Assembly: GCF_002072175.1 (NCBI RefSeq)
Contig: NZ_MVIV01000001.1
Coordinates: 202,852-266,851, forward strand
DNA length: 64,000 bases
Source: Actinomyces gaoshouyii
GTDB lineage: Bacteria > Actinomycetota > Actinomycetes > Actinomycetales > Actinomycetaceae
Direction: 5' to 3'
Part shown: piece after piece, positions 8,687-19,464 of the stretch
How positions within the stretch are numbered: the first letter of the stretch is position 1
Layout of the letters: every line of letters starts with the position of its first letter
Made by a program: the position numbers and the translations under genes
The notes under the pieces: generated by a model
Told to the model about the DNA's origin: nothing
Databases searched by the model: none
The model's input: only the letters and a program-made list of their open reading frames with translations

Positions 8687-10407
8687 GCGAGAGAGGCGGG
8701 CTGGTCGTGCGGGAGCGCCTGGGCGCGGAGGCGCTGGCGGGCGCAAGAGAGGTGATCGGCGACGTCGAGTGCCGCAATGGGGCGGCCCTCGTGCCCCCGC
8801 CCCAGCGCCTGCCCGCTGGCCAGGCGGCCGGCGTCGGCATGGAGGCGCACGGACGCGGCGGCCGCGAGCGCGACCGCGTCCTCCAGGAGCAGGCCCGCCG
8901 CACCGATGCTGAGCTCACCGCGCTGGTGGCCCTCAGCGCGCTCGCGATCGGCGCGCACGGCCGCGAGCACCGCCCCGAGGGCGCCCGCGAGGACGTCCCC
9001 GCTGCCCGCAGTCGCCAACCAGCCCGGCCCGGCGTCGAGCGAGAGCACAGGCCCGCCACCGGGGCGCGCGATGAGCGCGGGCACGGCTTTGAGGATCACC
9101 GTTGCCCCGGTCGCCCCGGCGAGCCCGCGCGCGGCCGAAGCGGGGGCGGCCTCGACCTCCTCGCGCGTCGCCGGCAGCCCGAGGCCGCTGAGGAGAGCGG
9201 CGGCCTCGCCCGCATGAGGCGTGAGGACATGCTCTGGGCCGCAGATGAGCCCCTCGCCGAGAAGGTCGGGCAGGAGTGGGAGCGCCCCGGCGTCGATCAC
9301 CGCCCACTGGCCCTCGCCGCTCCCCCGGCGCAGCGCGGCGCGCAAGGCGCCGCGCAGTTCCTCGGCCCGGGGCTGATCGGCGCGATGAGTGCCGGGACCG
9401 ACGACGATCGCCTGGCACCGCCCAATCGCCGGGACCGCCTCGGGGCGGGAGGCGAGGACGAGGTCGACGGCACGCCGGGGCGCCTGGATCCGGGCCATGC
9501 CGACCCCTGCTCGGATGGCGCCGCTGACGGCGAGGACCGCGGCCCCGGGATAGGCCTCACTGCCCGCATGGAGGCCGACGACGCCGCGCGTGTACTTGTG
9601 GTCGGTGGCGCCGGGGGCGCGCAGGAGCGCGGCGAGCAGCGCCGGATCGGGAACCGAGGCGAGAGGCTCGCTCCCAGTCGGCACCGGCAATCCGAGATCG
9701 ACGACGTCCACGCGCCCGCTCAGGGGTGCCGCGGGCGGCAGGAGGTGGGCGCCGCGCGGGCAGGTGAAGGTGACGGTGCGATCGGCGGCGAGCACGGGCC
9801 CCGGCAGGGAGCCGTCGTCCACGCCGACGCCGGACGGGACGTCGACGGCGAGGACGCGGAACGCCCGTTCCCCGGGCGCGCCCGCGGCGATGAGGGGCGC
9901 GATGAGCGCGGCGGCGCGCGGGCGCAGGGGCCCGCTGGCGCCGATGCCGGTCAGTCCGTCGATGATGAGATCGGCCGCGGCGCCGCCGAGGACGGGTGAG
10001 GGGGCGGGAGCGTCCGCGACCGCGACCCCGGCGGCGCGGGCCTCGCTCAGCGCCGCCCCATGCGGGTGGTCGGTGGCCGGCCGGGCCTCCACGCGGGCGC
10101 CACGGCGGGCGAGGAGGGCCCCGGCGAGGAGGGCGTCGCCTCCGTTGCGCCCACCGCCGACCAGGACGAGGACTCGGCTGCCGGCGACCGAGCCGCGCAA
10201 CTCGCGCAGCTCGGCGAGGCAGGCGCCGGCGACAGCGCGGGCGGCCCGCCGCATGTACTGGTCGGTGCCTGCGGTCAGCGGCGCCTCGGCCCGGGCGATG
10301 GCCCGGGCCGGGTAGGCGGCGCGGCGGGCGAGCGTGGGGGTCGCTGCACACTCGGCGGCTTCGAGGACGCGGGCGTCGCTCATGGCGGTGGGCATCCGCC
10401 CCCTCAC
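8668..10407 (-). CDS. nnrD: Bifunctional NAD(P)H-hydrate epimerase / ADP-dependent NAD(P)H-hydrate dehydratase
   Basis: This NAD(P)HX repair enzyme (579 aa) joins two activities. The N-terminal YjeF-N epimerase shows LVLVGGGRNGGDALLAGALL and AVDVPSGVGVDDGSLPG. The C-terminal ribokinase-fold dehydratase shows HKYTRGVVGLHAGSEAYPGA, VLTPHAGEAAALLSG and the nucleotide-site motif GPGWLATAGSGDVLAGALGA. It starts at a GTG overlapping the glmS stop; ATGs at 10395 and 10383 are alternatives. Its last residues, ETGRN, and its TAG stop are encoded by the GAGACCGGTC palindrome, so the original C-terminus was probably altered by repeat insertion. Confidence 0.93.
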   Translation of the reverse strand: MRGRMPTAMSDARVLEAAECAATPTLARRAAYPARAIARAEAPLTAGTDQYMRRAARAVAGACLAELRELRGSVAGSRVLVLVGGGRNGGDALLAGALLARRGARVEARPATDHPHGAALSEARAAGVAVADAPAPSPVLGGAAADLIIDGLTGIGASGPLRPRAAALIAPLIAAGAPGERAFRVLAVDVPSGVGVDDGSLPGPVLAADRTVTFTCPRGAHLLPPAAPLSGRVDVVDLGLPVPTGSEPLASVPDPALLAALLRAPGATDHKYTRGVVGLHAGSEAYPGAAVLAVSGAIRAGVGMARIQAPRRAVDLVLASRPEAVPAIGRCQAIVVGPGTHRADQPRAEELRGALRAALRRGSGEGQWAVIDAGALPLLPDLLGEGLICGPEHVLTPHAGEAAALLSGLGLPATREEVEAAPASAARGLAGATGATVILKAVPALIARPGGGPVLSLDAGPGWLATAGSGDVLAGALGAVLAAVRADRERAEGHQRGELSIGAAGLLLEDAVALAAAASVRLHADAGRLASGQALGRGHEGRPIAALDVADHLSCARQRLRAQALPHDQPASLAETGRN

Positions 10408-12329
10408 TCCACGGTGACGGACTTGGCCAGGTTCCTGGGCTGGTCGATGTCCAGTCCCTTGGCGCCCGCGAGCGCGGCGGCGAAGATCTGCAGCGGGACG
10501 ACGGTGAGCAGCGGCGCCATGAGGGTGGGAGCGGCGGGGATGCGGATGATGTGCTCGGCGAAGGCGTCAACGGCGTCGTCCCCCTCCTCGGCCACCACGA
10601 TGGTGCGCGCGCCGCGAGCGCGGATCTCCTGGACGTTGGACAGGACCTTGTCGTGCAGGATGGGGCGGCGGGGGGTGGGCACGATGACGAAGACCGGCAG
10701 CCCCTCCTCCACGAGCGCGATGGGCCCGTGCTTGAGCTCTCCCGCCGCGAAGCCCTCGGCATGGACGTAGGCGAGCTCCTTGAGCTTGAGCGCGCCCTCG
10801 AGCGCCACCGGGAATCCCACATGGCGGCCCAGGAACAGGAAGGAGGAGCGATCCGCGAGCTCGGCGCCCAGCGCCCGCACGACGCTCTGCTGCTCATCGA
10901 GGATCCACTGGACCTTATCGGGCATCTCGCCGAGCTTGGCGAGGTAGTCGGCAACCTCCTCGGGCCACTTGTTGCCGCGCAGCTGGGCGAGGTAGAGGCC
11001 CAGCAGGTAGCAGGCGGTGATCTGGGCGAGGAAGGCCTTGGTCGAGGCGACGGCGACCTCCGGGCCGGCGTGCGTGTAGAGCACGGCGTCAGCCTCGCGG
11101 GCAATGGTCGAGCCGTAGGCGTTGACGATGGCCAGGACCTTGCTGCCCTGCTCGCGGGCGTGGCGGACGGCCTGGATGGTGTCCATGGTCTCCCCGGACT
11201 GGGAGATCGCCACGGTGAGGGTCTTCTCGCTCACGACGGCGTCGCGGTAGCGGAACTCGTGGGCGAGCTCGATCTCCACCGGCACGCGGCACCAGTGCTC
11301 GATGGCGTACTTCGCGACGTGCCCGGCGTAGGCGGCGGTGCCGCAGGCGACGACGATGATCTTGTCGACGCTGCGCAGGACGGCGGGGTCGATGCGCATC
11401 TCGTCGAGCTGGATCTCGCCGCGCTCGTCGACGCGCCCCAGCAGGGTGTCTGCGACGGCGGCGGGCTGATCGTGGATCTCCTTGTCCATGAAGGTCTCGT
11501 AGCCGCCCTTGACGGCCGCTGAGGCATCCCAGGAGACCTCCCAACCCTTGGGCTCCACGATGCAGCCGTCCTTGTCCCACACGGTGACCGAGTCGGGGCG
11601 CAGGAGGAGGATCTGGTCATCGCCGACCTCGGCGGCGCGGGAGGTGAAGGCCACGAAGGCGGCGACGTCGGAGCCCAGGAAGTTCTCGCCGTCGCCCAGG
11701 CCGATGACCAGCGGGCTGGAGCGGCGGGCGGCGACGATCGCCTCGGGCGCCAGGGAGGTGACGGCCAGGAGCGCGAAGGCGCCCTCGAGGCGCTCGGTGA
11801 CAGCGCGCATGGACTCCACGAGGACCTGCGCGGGATCGGCCGAGGGATCGGCGGCGGTCGCCTCGGCCAGGCGGGCGGTGAAGTCCATGTCGAGGATGTG
11901 GGCGGCGATCTCGGTGTCCGTGTCGGACAGGAGCGCGCGGCCCGCCTCCTCGACCTCGGCGCGCAGGGCGCGGAAGTTCTCGATGATGCCGTTGTGGACG
12001 ACGGCGATACTGCCGGCGCGGTGCGGGTGGGCGTTCTCCGTCGTCGGCCCGCCATGGGTGGCCCAGCGGGTGTGGCCGATGCCGGCGGTGGCCGGAGCCG
12101 GCGGCTCGGCCGCGATGGCGGCGCGGAGGTTCTCGAGCTTGCCCGCCGCCTTGGCGACCTGCAGCCCTGACGGGCCGACGAGGGCGACGCCGGCGGAGTC
12201 GTAGCCGCGGTACTCCAGGCGGCCCAGGCCGTCGAGGAGGACGCAGAGGGTGCGCCCCTCAACCTCGGGGGTCGCGGCGGAGGAGATGACGGGGGCGAGG
12301 GGGCGGACATGCCCGACGATTCCACACAT
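10404..12329 (-). CDS. glmS: Glutamine-fructose-6-phosphate aminotransferase (isomerizing)
   Basis: GlmS (641 aa) makes glucosamine-6-phosphate from fructose-6-phosphate and glutamine, the first step to UDP-GlcNAc. MCGIVGH gives the N-terminal Cys nucleophile of the class II glutaminase; GIGHTRWATHG and VHNGIIENF follow. Two SIS domains carry ISQSGETMDTI and KELAYVHAEGFAAGELKHGP, and the protein ends DQPRNLAKSVTVE as in the family. It opens the glmS-nnrD-alr-tsaE transcription unit and is divergent from coaA. No glmS ribozyme-like element was recognised in the 103-bp upstream gap. GlmM, the next enzyme of the pathway, is encoded nearby. Confidence 0.97.
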   Translation of the reverse strand: MCGIVGHVRPLAPVISSAATPEVEGRTLCVLLDGLGRLEYRGYDSAGVALVGPSGLQVAKAAGKLENLRAAIAAEPPAPATAGIGHTRWATHGGPTTENAHPHRAGSIAVVHNGIIENFRALRAEVEEAGRALLSDTDTEIAAHILDMDFTARLAEATAADPSADPAQVLVESMRAVTERLEGAFALLAVTSLAPEAIVAARRSSPLVIGLGDGENFLGSDVAAFVAFTSRAAEVGDDQILLLRPDSVTVWDKDGCIVEPKGWEVSWDASAAVKGGYETFMDKEIHDQPAAVADTLLGRVDERGEIQLDEMRIDPAVLRSVDKIIVVACGTAAYAGHVAKYAIEHWCRVPVEIELAHEFRYRDAVVSEKTLTVAISQSGETMDTIQAVRHAREQGSKVLAIVNAYGSTIAREADAVLYTHAGPEVAVASTKAFLAQITACYLLGLYLAQLRGNKWPEEVADYLAKLGEMPDKVQWILDEQQSVVRALGAELADRSSFLFLGRHVGFPVALEGALKLKELAYVHAEGFAAGELKHGPIALVEEGLPVFVIVPTPRRPILHDKVLSNVQEIRARGARTIVVAEEGDDAVDAFAEHIIRIPAAPTLMAPLLTVVPLQIFAAALAGAKGLDIDQPRNLAKSVTVE

Positions 12330-12432
12330 GGGGCGATCGAATCATGAGTGGAGGGCTCAGGAAAGCGCCATCCGCCGGGTCTTCTGTGATTCGCGGCAAT
12401 CGACTGCGCGGACCTGCGCGTGATCTTGACGC
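12330..12432. promoter_or_regulatory. Divergent glmS/coaA promoter region
   Basis: This 103-bp gap separates divergently read glmS and coaA, so it should contain both promoters. It includes short palindromic hexamers, such as ATGCGTCAGA near the coaA start. I could not assign individual promoter boxes with confidence. Confidence 0.5.
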
Positions 12433-13428
12433 ATGCGTCAGACTTGGGCAGTGACCTCCTCGCACTCCCCCTACATCGAGTTGTCGCGCGAGCAGTGGCG
12501 GGCCCTGGCCTCCTCCACTCCCCTGCCCCTGGCGCAGGATGACGTCGTCAAGCTCCGCGGCCTGGGAGATCCCACGGACCTCACGGAGGTCGACGCCGTC
12601 TACCGCCCCCTGACCGCGATCCTCCAGGACTACATCCTCACCTCCCGGGAGCGAGCGCGCCGCACCGCCGGGTTCCTGGGCGTTGATACCCGCCCCACGC
12701 CCTTCGTCATCGCAGTGGCCGGATCGGTCGCGGTCGGCAAGTCGACGACGGCCCGCCTCATCGCCCACCTCCTGGCCCGCTTCCCGGGCACCCCTCGCGT
12801 GGACCTGGTGACCACCGATGGGTTCCTCCTGAGCAACGCCGAGCTGGAGGCGCGCGGGCTCATGTCGCGCAAGGGCTTCCCCGAGTCCTACGACCGGCGC
12901 GCGCTCGTGGAGTTCGTGGCCGCGGTGAAATCCGGGGCGCCCCGCGTCCAGGCCCCCGTCTACTCCCACAAGGTCTACGACATCGTCCCCGGTCGCAGCG
13001 TCGTCGTCGAGAGGCCCGACGTCCTGGTCCTGGAGGGGCTCAACGTGCTCCAGCCCGCCCCGAGGGGGCGCGCGGCCGCGGAGCACCCCGATGAGCCGGG
13101 AGGCCACCCGATGGCCTCCGTTCTGGCGGTGTCGGACTTCATCGACTTCTCGATCTACGTCGACGCCGATCCTGCCGATATCCGCCGCTGGTACCTGGAG
13201 CGCTTCCTCACTCTCAAGCGCACCGCCTTCAATGACCCGGACTCCTACTTCCAGCGCTTCGCGTCGATCCCCGACGACATCGCCCTGACGGCGGCCAGTG
13301 GGATCTGGGAGTCGGTCAACCTGGTGAATCTGCGTGAGAACATCGCCCCCACCCGCGCTCGGGCGACCCTCGTGCTGGTCAAGGGATCCGATCACCACAT
13401 GCGCCGCGTGCTGCTGCGCAAGGCCTGA
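12433..13428 (+). CDS. coaA: Pantothenate kinase, type I
   Basis: CoaA (331 aa) phosphorylates pantothenate, the committed step of coenzyme A synthesis. The P-loop GSVAVGKST is at residues 97-105; DLVTTDGFLLSN, KGFPESYD, YSHKVYDIVPG and LVLEGLNVLQP match bacterial type I enzymes. SDFIDFSIYVDAD and WYLERFLTLKRTAF form the conserved C-terminal part. A short loop around residues 210-226 (APRGRAAAEHPDEPGGHP) is longer than usual. The ATG at 12433 is the first in frame; VTSSHS lies only a few codons later. It is divergent from glmS, as commonly seen in this group. Confidence 0.95.
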   Translation: MRQTWAVTSSHSPYIELSREQWRALASSTPLPLAQDDVVKLRGLGDPTDLTEVDAVYRPLTAILQDYILTSRERARRTAGFLGVDTRPTPFVIAVAGSVAVGKSTTARLIAHLLARFPGTPRVDLVTTDGFLLSNAELEARGLMSRKGFPESYDRRALVEFVAAVKSGAPRVQAPVYSHKVYDIVPGRSVVVERPDVLVLEGLNVLQPAPRGRAAAEHPDEPGGHPMASVLAVSDFIDFSIYVDADPADIRRWYLERFLTLKRTAFNDPDSYFQRFASIPDDIALTAASGIWESVNLVNLRENIAPTRARATLVLVKGSDHHMRRVLLRKA

Positions 13429-13614
13429 GTCCCCAGGACCGATGGTGCGGCGCCGCGGCCGCGCGCGCCACGGCCCGGCCCCGTCGGCAGTCCCGCCATG
13501 CCGACGGTCCTAGATGACCCCCATGATCTCCCCATTACTGTTGCGCCCACCACCGTCATGCCTGGGAGCCGCTCTCTTGGCGCCGCCGGGGCATGCCTGC
13601 TGAGAGGAGCCTCC

Positions 13615-15168
13615 ATGCGCGTGGGAATCCCCTGCCAGGCGCCGGGCCATGCCCTGGCCGCCGCGACGCCGCGGACCGTCGCCCGAATCATCCGCCTGGG
13701 ATACGACGTCGCCGTCGAGCGCGGCGTCGGGGAGGCGGCCCGCTTCCCCGATTCCGATTACGAGGAGGCGGGCGCTCTGCTCATCGACCGGGCGGGCGCG
13801 TGGGGGGCCGATGTCGTCGTCTCCACCGGGGCGCCCGGCACGGCCGAGCTCGACCTCATGCGCCCGGGCGCCACGCTCATCAGCCGCCTGGGCCCCGCGC
13901 GCAGCCCCGAGCTCCTCGATGAGCTGCGCCGACGCGGTCTGACGGCCCTGGCGATCGACACCGTGCCGCGCATCTCCCGCGCCCAGGCCATGGATGTGCT
14001 CTCGTCCCAGGCGAACCTCGCCGGCTACCGGGCGGTCATCGAGGCGGCCTCACGCTTCGGCCGTCTGCTGGGCGGGCAGGTGACGGCCGCCGGCAAGTTC
14101 CCGCCGGCCACCGTCTACGTCATCGGGGCGGGCGTGGCGGGACTCGCGGCGATCGGCACGGCTCACTCGCTGGGCGCCGTCGTGCGCGGCACCGACGTGC
14201 GCCCCGAGGTGGCCGACCAGGTGCGCTCCGTGGGGGCAGAGTTCGTGCCCGTGCCCACCGCGCAGGAGGTCTCCTCCGACGGCTACGCCAAGGAGATGAG
14301 CTCCGATCAGGCCGCCCTGGCCCGTTCCCTCTACGCCCGGGAATCGGCGGGCGCGGATATCGTCATCACGACGGCGAATATCCCCGGCCGCCGCTCCCCC
14401 ATCCTCCTGGACCGCGCGGCCGTCGAGGCCATGCGACCCGGCTCGGTCATCGTGGACATGGCTGCCGCCAACGGCGGCAACACCGAACTGACCGTGCCGG
14501 GCGAGACCATCACCACCCCCGGTGGCGTCGCCATCATCGGAGCCACGGATCTGGCCGAGCGCCTCCCGGCCCAGGCCTCCCAGCTCTATGGGCAGAACAT
14601 CGTCAACCTGCTCGCCCTCATGACTCCCGCCAAGGACGGGTTCCTCTCGCTCGACCTGGACGACGAGGTGGTCCGCGGCATCACCGTGTGCGCCGATGGC
14701 GAGCTCATGTGGCCGCCGCCGCCCATCTCGGTCTCGGCGCCGGCCGCGCCGGGTGCCGCGCCGTTGCGCTCCCCGGAGGAGGAGGCGGCCGAGCTCGCCG
14801 CCGCGGCCCGGGCCAAGGCGCGCTCCCGGCGGCGCCGCCTGGCCGGGATCATGGTCTCCGCCGCCCTGGCAGCGGCTCTCGTCCTGGTCACGCCGGCCGC
14901 TGTGACCAGCCACTACATCGTGCTGGCCCTGTCCATCATCCTCGGGTTCCACATCATCTCCAATGTCACCCCGGCCCTGCACACTCCGCTGATGTCGGTG
15001 ACCAACGCGATCTCCGGCATCATCCTGCTCGGGGCCATCTCGCAGGTCGGCAATGCGAACCCGCTCATCAGTGCCATCGCCTTCGTCGCGGTCGCGCTGG
15101 CCACGATCAACGTTTTCGGCGGCTTCGCGGTCACCCACCGCATGCTCGCCATGTTCAGGAAGGACTGA
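13615..15168 (+). CDS. pntA: NAD(P) transhydrogenase subunit alpha (fused domain I and part of domain II)
   Basis: PntA (517 aa) binds NAD(H) in the membrane transhydrogenase that couples hydride transfer from NADH to NADP+ with proton movement. The Ala-DH/PNT fold spans about residues 1-380, with the dinucleotide motif GAGVAGLA at 171-178, and [20 protein letters not shown] before it. A hydrophilic alanine-rich linker leads to about four C-terminal helices, including [19 protein letters not shown] and [15 protein letters not shown] chose ATG 13615 because AGAGGAG lies just upstream; an open frame from 13498 has no homologous leader. PntB follows after 4 bp. The gene carries both PntA1 and PntA2 parts. 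Confidence 0.95.
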   Translation: MRVGIPCQAPGHALAAATPRTVARIIRLGYDVAVERGVGEAARFPDSDYEEAGALLIDRAGAWGADVVVSTGAPGTAELDLMRPGATLISRLGPARSPELLDELRRRGLTALAIDTVPRISRAQAMDVLSSQANLAGYRAVIEAASRFGRLLGGQVTAAGKFPPATVYVIGAGVAGLAAIGTAHSLGAVVRGTDVRPEVADQVRSVGAEFVPVPTAQEVSSDGYAKEMSSDQAALARSLYARESAGADIVITTANIPGRRSPILLDRAAVEAMRPGSVIVDMAAANGGNTELTVPGETITTPGGVAIIGATDLAERLPAQASQLYGQNIVNLLALMTPAKDGFLSLDLDDEVVRGITVCADGELMWPPPPISVSAPAAPGAAPLRSPEEEAAELAAAARAKARSRRRRLAGIMVSAALAAALVLVTPAAVTSHYIVLALSIILGFHIISNVTPALHTPLMSVTNAISGIILLGAISQVGNANPLISAIAFVAVALATINVFGGFAVTHRMLAMFRKD

Positions 15169-15172
15169 GCCG

Positions 15173-16603
15173 ATGCACGCAGCACTCGCCCTGCCCTCCC
15201 CGGTGGCGCTGGCGTATATCGTCGCCGCGCTCCTGTTCATCGCCGCGGCGGCGGGCCTGTCCCGCCATGAGACCGCCGTCATCGGCAACATCGCCGGGGC
15301 CGTCGGCATGGGGGTCGCCGTGGCGGCCGCCGTCGGCCTGGCGCTCACCTCCCACCCGGGCCGCGGCGTCGTGGCCACCGCGATCCTCATCGCTCTGGCC
15401 CTGGGGATCGGCGCGGTCATCGGCATGGTCCTGGCCGGGCGGGTCGCCATGACCGGCATGCCGCAGCTCATCGCCGTCCTCAACGGGCTCGTCGGCCTGG
15501 CCGCCGTCCTCGTGGGATACAACTCCTACGCCGCACCGGACGCCATGTCCCGCGCCCTCGGGGCATTCCACCTGGGCGAGGTGTTCCTGGGCGTTCTCGT
15601 GGGCGCCGTGACCTTCACCGGCTCGGTGCTGGCCGCCCTGAAGCTGTCCGGCAAGGTGCCGGGACGCCCCCTGGCCCTGCCGGGCCGCAACCTGCTCAAT
15701 CTCGGGATACTGCTCGTCTCCGGCGCCCTCATGATCGCCTTCATGCTCCTGCCCGAGCATTCGCCCGCCGCCTGGGCGTGCCTCGGAGTGATGACGCTCC
15801 TGGCGCTCATCCTGGGGGCGCACCTCGTGCTGGCGATCGGCGGAGGGGATATGCCCGTGGTGGTGTCCATCATGAACGCCTACTCGGGCTGGGCCTCCGC
15901 CTTCACCGGCTTCATGATCAACAACGACCTGCTCATCATCACGGGCACGCTCGTGGGATCCTCGGGCGCCTACCTGTCCTACCTCATGTGCCAGGCGATG
16001 AACCGCTCCTTCATGTCCGTGCTCCTGGGGGGCTTCGGCACCGAGGGGGCGACGGCGTCCGGCGCGTCGGCACCCGAGGGCGCGATCGTCGAGATCGACG
16101 CCGCCTCCTTGGCGCGCGAGCTGCAGTCCGCCCGGCGGGTCGTCATCACCCCGGGCTATGGGATGGCGGTGGCCCAGGCCCAGTATCCGGTGGCCGTGCT
16201 CACCGAGATGCTGCGCTCCCAGGGCGTCGAGGTGAGCTTCGGCATCCACCCCGTGGCCGGCCGCCTGCCCGGGCACATGAATGTCCTGCTGGCCGAGGCG
16301 AAGGTCCCCTACGACCTCGTTCTGGAAATGGACGAGGTGAACGACGACTTCTCGGATGTGGACGTCGTGCTGGTCATCGGCGCTAATGACACGGTCAACC
16401 CGGCCGCAGAGGAACCGGGTTCCCCCATCGCGGGCATGCCCGTGCTTCGCGTGTGGGAGGCGGGGCGCGTCGTCGTCTTCAAGCGCTCGATGGCCACCGG
16501 ATACGCGGGCGTGGCCAATCCCCTGTTCTTCAAGGAGAACACCGCCATGCTCTTCGGCGATGCCAAGAGCACGGTGGAGGACATCATCCGCGCCCTCGAC
16601 TGA
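15173..16603 (+). CDS. pntB: NAD(P) transhydrogenase subunit beta
   Basis: PntB (476 aa) provides most of the transmembrane proton channel and the NADP(H)-binding domain III. About eight hydrophobic segments fill the first 290 residues, starting [39 protein letters not shown] is the conserved proton-path segment. Domain III contains [51 protein letters not shown] and [19 protein letters not shown], all signature NADP-site motifs. The ATG at 15173 follows the pntA stop by 4 bp with AGGA-rich sequence upstream. A terminator-like hairpin lies 25 bp past the stop. Confidence 0.97.
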   Translation: MHAALALPSPVALAYIVAALLFIAAAAGLSRHETAVIGNIAGAVGMGVAVAAAVGLALTSHPGRGVVATAILIALALGIGAVIGMVLAGRVAMTGMPQLIAVLNGLVGLAAVLVGYNSYAAPDAMSRALGAFHLGEVFLGVLVGAVTFTGSVLAALKLSGKVPGRPLALPGRNLLNLGILLVSGALMIAFMLLPEHSPAAWACLGVMTLLALILGAHLVLAIGGGDMPVVVSIMNAYSGWASAFTGFMINNDLLIITGTLVGSSGAYLSYLMCQAMNRSFMSVLLGGFGTEGATASGASAPEGAIVEIDAASLARELQSARRVVITPGYGMAVAQAQYPVAVLTEMLRSQGVEVSFGIHPVAGRLPGHMNVLLAEAKVPYDLVLEMDEVNDDFSDVDVVLVIGANDTVNPAAEEPGSPIAGMPVLRVWEAGRVVVFKRSMATGYAGVANPLFFKENTAMLFGDAKSTVEDIIRALD

Positions 16604-16627
16604 GGCCGCGCCGCCCTTCGCGCGAAT

Positions 16628-16663
16628 GGGGCGGGGCCCGGCATCACGCCGGGGCCCCGCCCC
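16628..16663. terminator. Convergent terminator between pntB and glmM
   Basis: Positions 16628-16642 pair with 16648-16663 around the loop ATCAC, with one bulged base. The stem is almost entirely G:C. It lies between the convergent stops of pntB (plus) and glmM (minus) and can serve both. Confidence 0.75.
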
Positions 16664-16679
16664 GCATCCATGACTCCCC

Positions 16680-18035
16680 TCAGAGCGCGAGGCGCTCCTT
16701 GACGACGCCGGCGAGGCGGCCGGCGACGGCGTCGGCCTGCTCCTGGGTGGCGGCCTCCACCATGACCCGCACGAGGGGCTCGGTGCCCGAGGGGCGCAGG
16801 AGGACCCGCCCAGTCTCGCCGAGCTCGGTCTCCGCAGCGGCGACGGCGTCCTGGACGCCCTGGTCCGTGCCCGCAGCGCCCTTGTCCACGCCCTTGACAT
16901 TGATGAGGGTTTGGGGCAAGCGGGTGACGATGCCGGCGAGCTCGGCGAGGCTCTTGCCGCTGCGCTTGACGCGGGCGGCGATGTGCAGGGACGTGAGCAC
17001 GCCGTCACCGGTGGTGGCGTGGACGGTGTCGATGACATGGCCGGACTGCTCGCCGCCGAGCGTGTAGCCGCCGGCGAGCATCTTCTCCAGGACATAGCGG
17101 TCGCCCACGCCGGTCTGGACGGTGCGGATGCCGTGGTCGCGCATGGCCAGGATGAGACCCAGGTTACTCATGACGGTGACCACGAGGGTGTCGGAGCCGA
17201 GCGTGCCGTCGGCCTTCATGCCCAGCGCCAGCAGGCCCATGATCTGGTCGCCGTCGACGAGGTTGCCGTCGGCGTCCACGGCGAGGCAGCGGTCGGCGTC
17301 GCCGTCGTAGGCCACGCCCATATCCGCGCCCACGGAGGGCACGTAGCGCTGGAGCTGCTCGGGGTGGGTGGATCCGCAGTCGGCGTTGATGTTGAGGCCA
17401 TCCGGGGAGGCGTTGATGACGATCACCTCGGCGCCCGCGGCGCGCAGGGCGGCGGGGCCCACGGTGCTGGCGGCTCCGTTGGAGGCGTCGACGACGACCC
17501 GCAGGCCCGACAGATCCGTGGCCACGGAGTCGACGAGGTGGTTGATGTAGTTCTGGTCGGCGACCGTCTCGCCTTTGATGACCCGGCCGACGTCGGCGCC
17601 GGTGGGGCGGTCCTCGATGCCCCCGAGCAGGGCCTCGATCTCATCCTCGACGGCGTCCTCGAGCTTGTAGCCGCCGCGGGCGAAGAACTTGATGCCGTTG
17701 TCGGGGAAGGGGTTGTGGGAGGCGGAGATCATGACGCCCAGGTCGATGTCCTGGGTGGCGGTCAGGTGGGCGATCGCCGGGGTGGGCAGGACGCCGACGC
17801 GGGTGACGTCCACGCCGGAGGAGGCCAGGCCCGAGCTGATGGCGTGGTCGAGGAACTCGCCGGAGGCCCGGGTGTCGCGCCCGACGATCGCTCGGGGCCG
17901 GGCGCCGCGGGAGCGCGCGCGGGCCTCCTTGGTCAGCACGCGGGCGGCGGCTTCGCCGAGCTGGACGGCGAGGGCGGGGGTGAGCAGGTCGTTGGCCAGG
18001 CCCCGAACTCCGTCGGTGCCGAAGAGTCGTGCCAT
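16680..18035 (-). CDS. glmM: Phosphoglucosamine mutase
   Basis: GlmM (451 aa) converts glucosamine-6-phosphate to glucosamine-1-phosphate for UDP-GlcNAc. [12 protein letters not shown] opens the protein; the phosphoserine is the second Ser of [15 protein letters not shown] (about S106). The metal loop AYDGDADRC and the sugar-binding GGEQSGH follow, and [15 protein letters not shown] closes it. I chose ATG 18033-18035 because AGGAG lies 7 nt upstream. The open frame continues to 18545, but that part overlaps rpsI in another frame. It follows rpsI-rplM, a usual actinobacterial order, after a strong hairpin. Confidence 0.97.
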   Translation of the reverse strand: MARLFGTDGVRGLANDLLTPALAVQLGEAAARVLTKEARARSRGARPRAIVGRDTRASGEFLDHAISSGLASSGVDVTRVGVLPTPAIAHLTATQDIDLGVMISASHNPFPDNGIKFFARGGYKLEDAVEDEIEALLGGIEDRPTGADVGRVIKGETVADQNYINHLVDSVATDLSGLRVVVDASNGAASTVGPAALRAAGAEVIVINASPDGLNINADCGSTHPEQLQRYVPSVGADMGVAYDGDADRCLAVDADGNLVDGDQIMGLLALGMKADGTLGSDTLVVTVMSNLGLILAMRDHGIRTVQTGVGDRYVLEKMLAGGYTLGGEQSGHVIDTVHATTGDGVLTSLHIAARVKRSGKSLAELAGIVTRLPQTLINVKGVDKGAAGTDQGVQDAVAAAETELGETGRVLLRPSGTEPLVRVMVEAATQEQADAVAGRLAGVVKERLAL

Positions 18036-18136
18036 GGATGGGCTCCTCTCGTGTCTGGATTCCGAGGAGCATCCTCCCACTGTCCGCCGCCTCGCGCACC
18101 GGCAACGACGCCGTGAGTGCTCCGAGTGCCATGACG

Positions 18137-18185
18137 GACGCCGCCCCGTCGGCCCCGCATGAGAGCGGGCGGACGGGGCGGCGTC
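18137..18185 (-). terminator. Hairpin between rpsI and glmM
   Basis: A perfect 14-bp stem pairs 18137-18150 with 18172-18185; the 21-nt loop can fold further. It lies 45 bp past the rpsI stop and about 100 bp before glmM, so it should end or attenuate rplM-rpsI transcription. Confidence 0.75.
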
Positions 18186-18229
18186 GTCGATGAGGGGCGG
18201 CGGCGCGGGGGCAGCCGACCCGGAGCGGA

Positions 18230-18727
18230 TCAGCGCTTGGAGTACTGCGGGGCGCGGCGGGCCTTGTGCAGACCGGCCTTCTTGCGCTCGACGATGCGGG
18301 CGTCGCGGGTGAGGAAGCCGGCCTTCTTGAGGGCCGGGCGGTTGGCCTCGCGGTCGATCTCGTTGAGGGCGCGGGCGATGCCCAGGCGCAGGGCGCCGGC
18401 CTGGCCGGAGATGCCACCGCCGTGGATGCGGGCCACGACGTCGAAGCGGCCTTCGAGATCGAGGATGGTGAAGGGGGCGCGCACGAGCTGCTGGTGCAGC
18501 TTGTTGGGGAAGTAGTCCTCCAAAGTGCGGCCATTGAGCGTCCACTTGCCGGTGCCGGGGATGAGCCGGACGCGGGCGACGGCCTCCTTGCGGCGGCCAA
18601 GGCCCGCCCCGGGAGCGGTGATGGACTGCCCGCGGCCCTCCACAGAGGTGCCGCCGGTCTCGGTGGTGTAGCTGGAGGGGGCGTTCTCCTCATCCAGCGC
18701 GTCGATGTCGACAGTGGTCTCAGCCAC
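18230..18727 (-). CDS. rpsI: 30S ribosomal protein S9
   Basis: S9 (165 aa) belongs to the head of the small subunit, where its C-terminal tail touches P-site tRNA. The core [30 protein letters not shown] and the C-terminus RAPQYSKR are canonical. An acidic Ser/Thr/Glu-rich N-terminal extension of about 40 residues ([13 protein letters not shown]) precedes the core, which is usual in actinobacteria. It is 43 bp downstream of rplM. Confidence 0.97.
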   Translation of the reverse strand: MAETTVDIDALDEENAPSSYTTETGGTSVEGRGQSITAPGAGLGRRKEAVARVRLIPGTGKWTLNGRTLEDYFPNKLHQQLVRAPFTILDLEGRFDVVARIHGGGISGQAGALRLGIARALNEIDREANRPALKKAGFLTRDARIVERKKAGLHKARRAPQYSKR

Positions 18728-18770
18728 GATGTGTCCTTTGCTTGTCGCGGGGTGCCGAGCGCTGGAGCGC

Positions 18771-19214
18771 TTACTGGGCGACCTGGGTGATCTCGAAAGC
18801 CTGCGGGTTCTGCGAGGCGTGCGGGTGCTCGGGGCCGGCGTACACCTTGAGCTTCTTGAGCTGGGCGCGGCCGAGCTTGGTGTGAGGCACCATGCCCTTG
18901 ATGGCCTTCTCGACGGCGCGCTCGGGGCGCGTCGCCAGCAGGTCGCGGTAGGAGACGGCCGTCAGACCACCCGGGTAGCCGGAGTGGCGGTAGGCGAACT
19001 TGCGGTCGGCCTTGCCATTGGTGAGGGCCACCTTGTCGGCGTTGATGATGACGACGTAGTCACCGCAGTCGGCGTTGGGCGTGAACTGCGGCTTGTGCTT
19101 CCCACGGAGCAGGTTCGCGGCCTGAGCCGCGAGGCGGCCGAGAACGACGTCGGTGGCGTCAATGACGTACCAGTTCTTCTCGACGTCGCCGGGCTTCGGT
19201 GTGTACGTGCGCAC
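18771..19214 (-). CDS. rplM: 50S ribosomal protein L13
   Basis: L13 (147 aa) is an early assembly protein of the large subunit. [36 protein letters not shown] and [20 protein letters not shown] are all conserved. I chose the GTG at 19212-19214 ([15 protein letters not shown]), because further upstream sequence is not L13-like. The repeat at 19468-19505 and the truA stop lie about 250 bp upstream. The promoter for rplM-rpsI should sit in 19215-19464. Confidence 0.96.
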   Translation of the reverse strand: MRTYTPKPGDVEKNWYVIDATDVVLGRLAAQAANLLRGKHKPQFTPNADCGDYVVIINADKVALTNGKADRKFAYRHSGYPGGLTAVSYRDLLATRPERAVEKAIKGMVPHTKLGRAQLKKLKVYAGPEHPHASQNPQAFEITQVAQ

Positions 19215-19464
19215 GGGCGTTGCCTTCGTTTCTCTTGGCGAGCGGTCACGTCGACGAGCGTTGAAGCGTCGCTGTTCGACGGGACCGCCATGGTCAGGTG
19301 AGGTGGTCGGAGCACTCGCGCCCCGGGGCGAGTGGGATGGCACCGCGGTTGCGCGTTCAGCGTGCTGCACGACGGTTACCCACATTACCGGCCCCTTGTC
19401 AGGGGGGTCAAAAGAAGGGACCGCGCTCCCGCCGTGAATCCCGCCACGCCCATGCCCGCCCTTC

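Noticed and set aside
7223..8746. A longer alr start upstream of the palindrome
   Set aside because: The extra residues are encoded by the repeat and have no counterpart in alanine racemases; the GTG at 8566 fits the family.
12330..12432. A glmS ribozyme upstream of glmS
   Set aside because: The gap is only 103 bp and no recognisable ribozyme core was seen.
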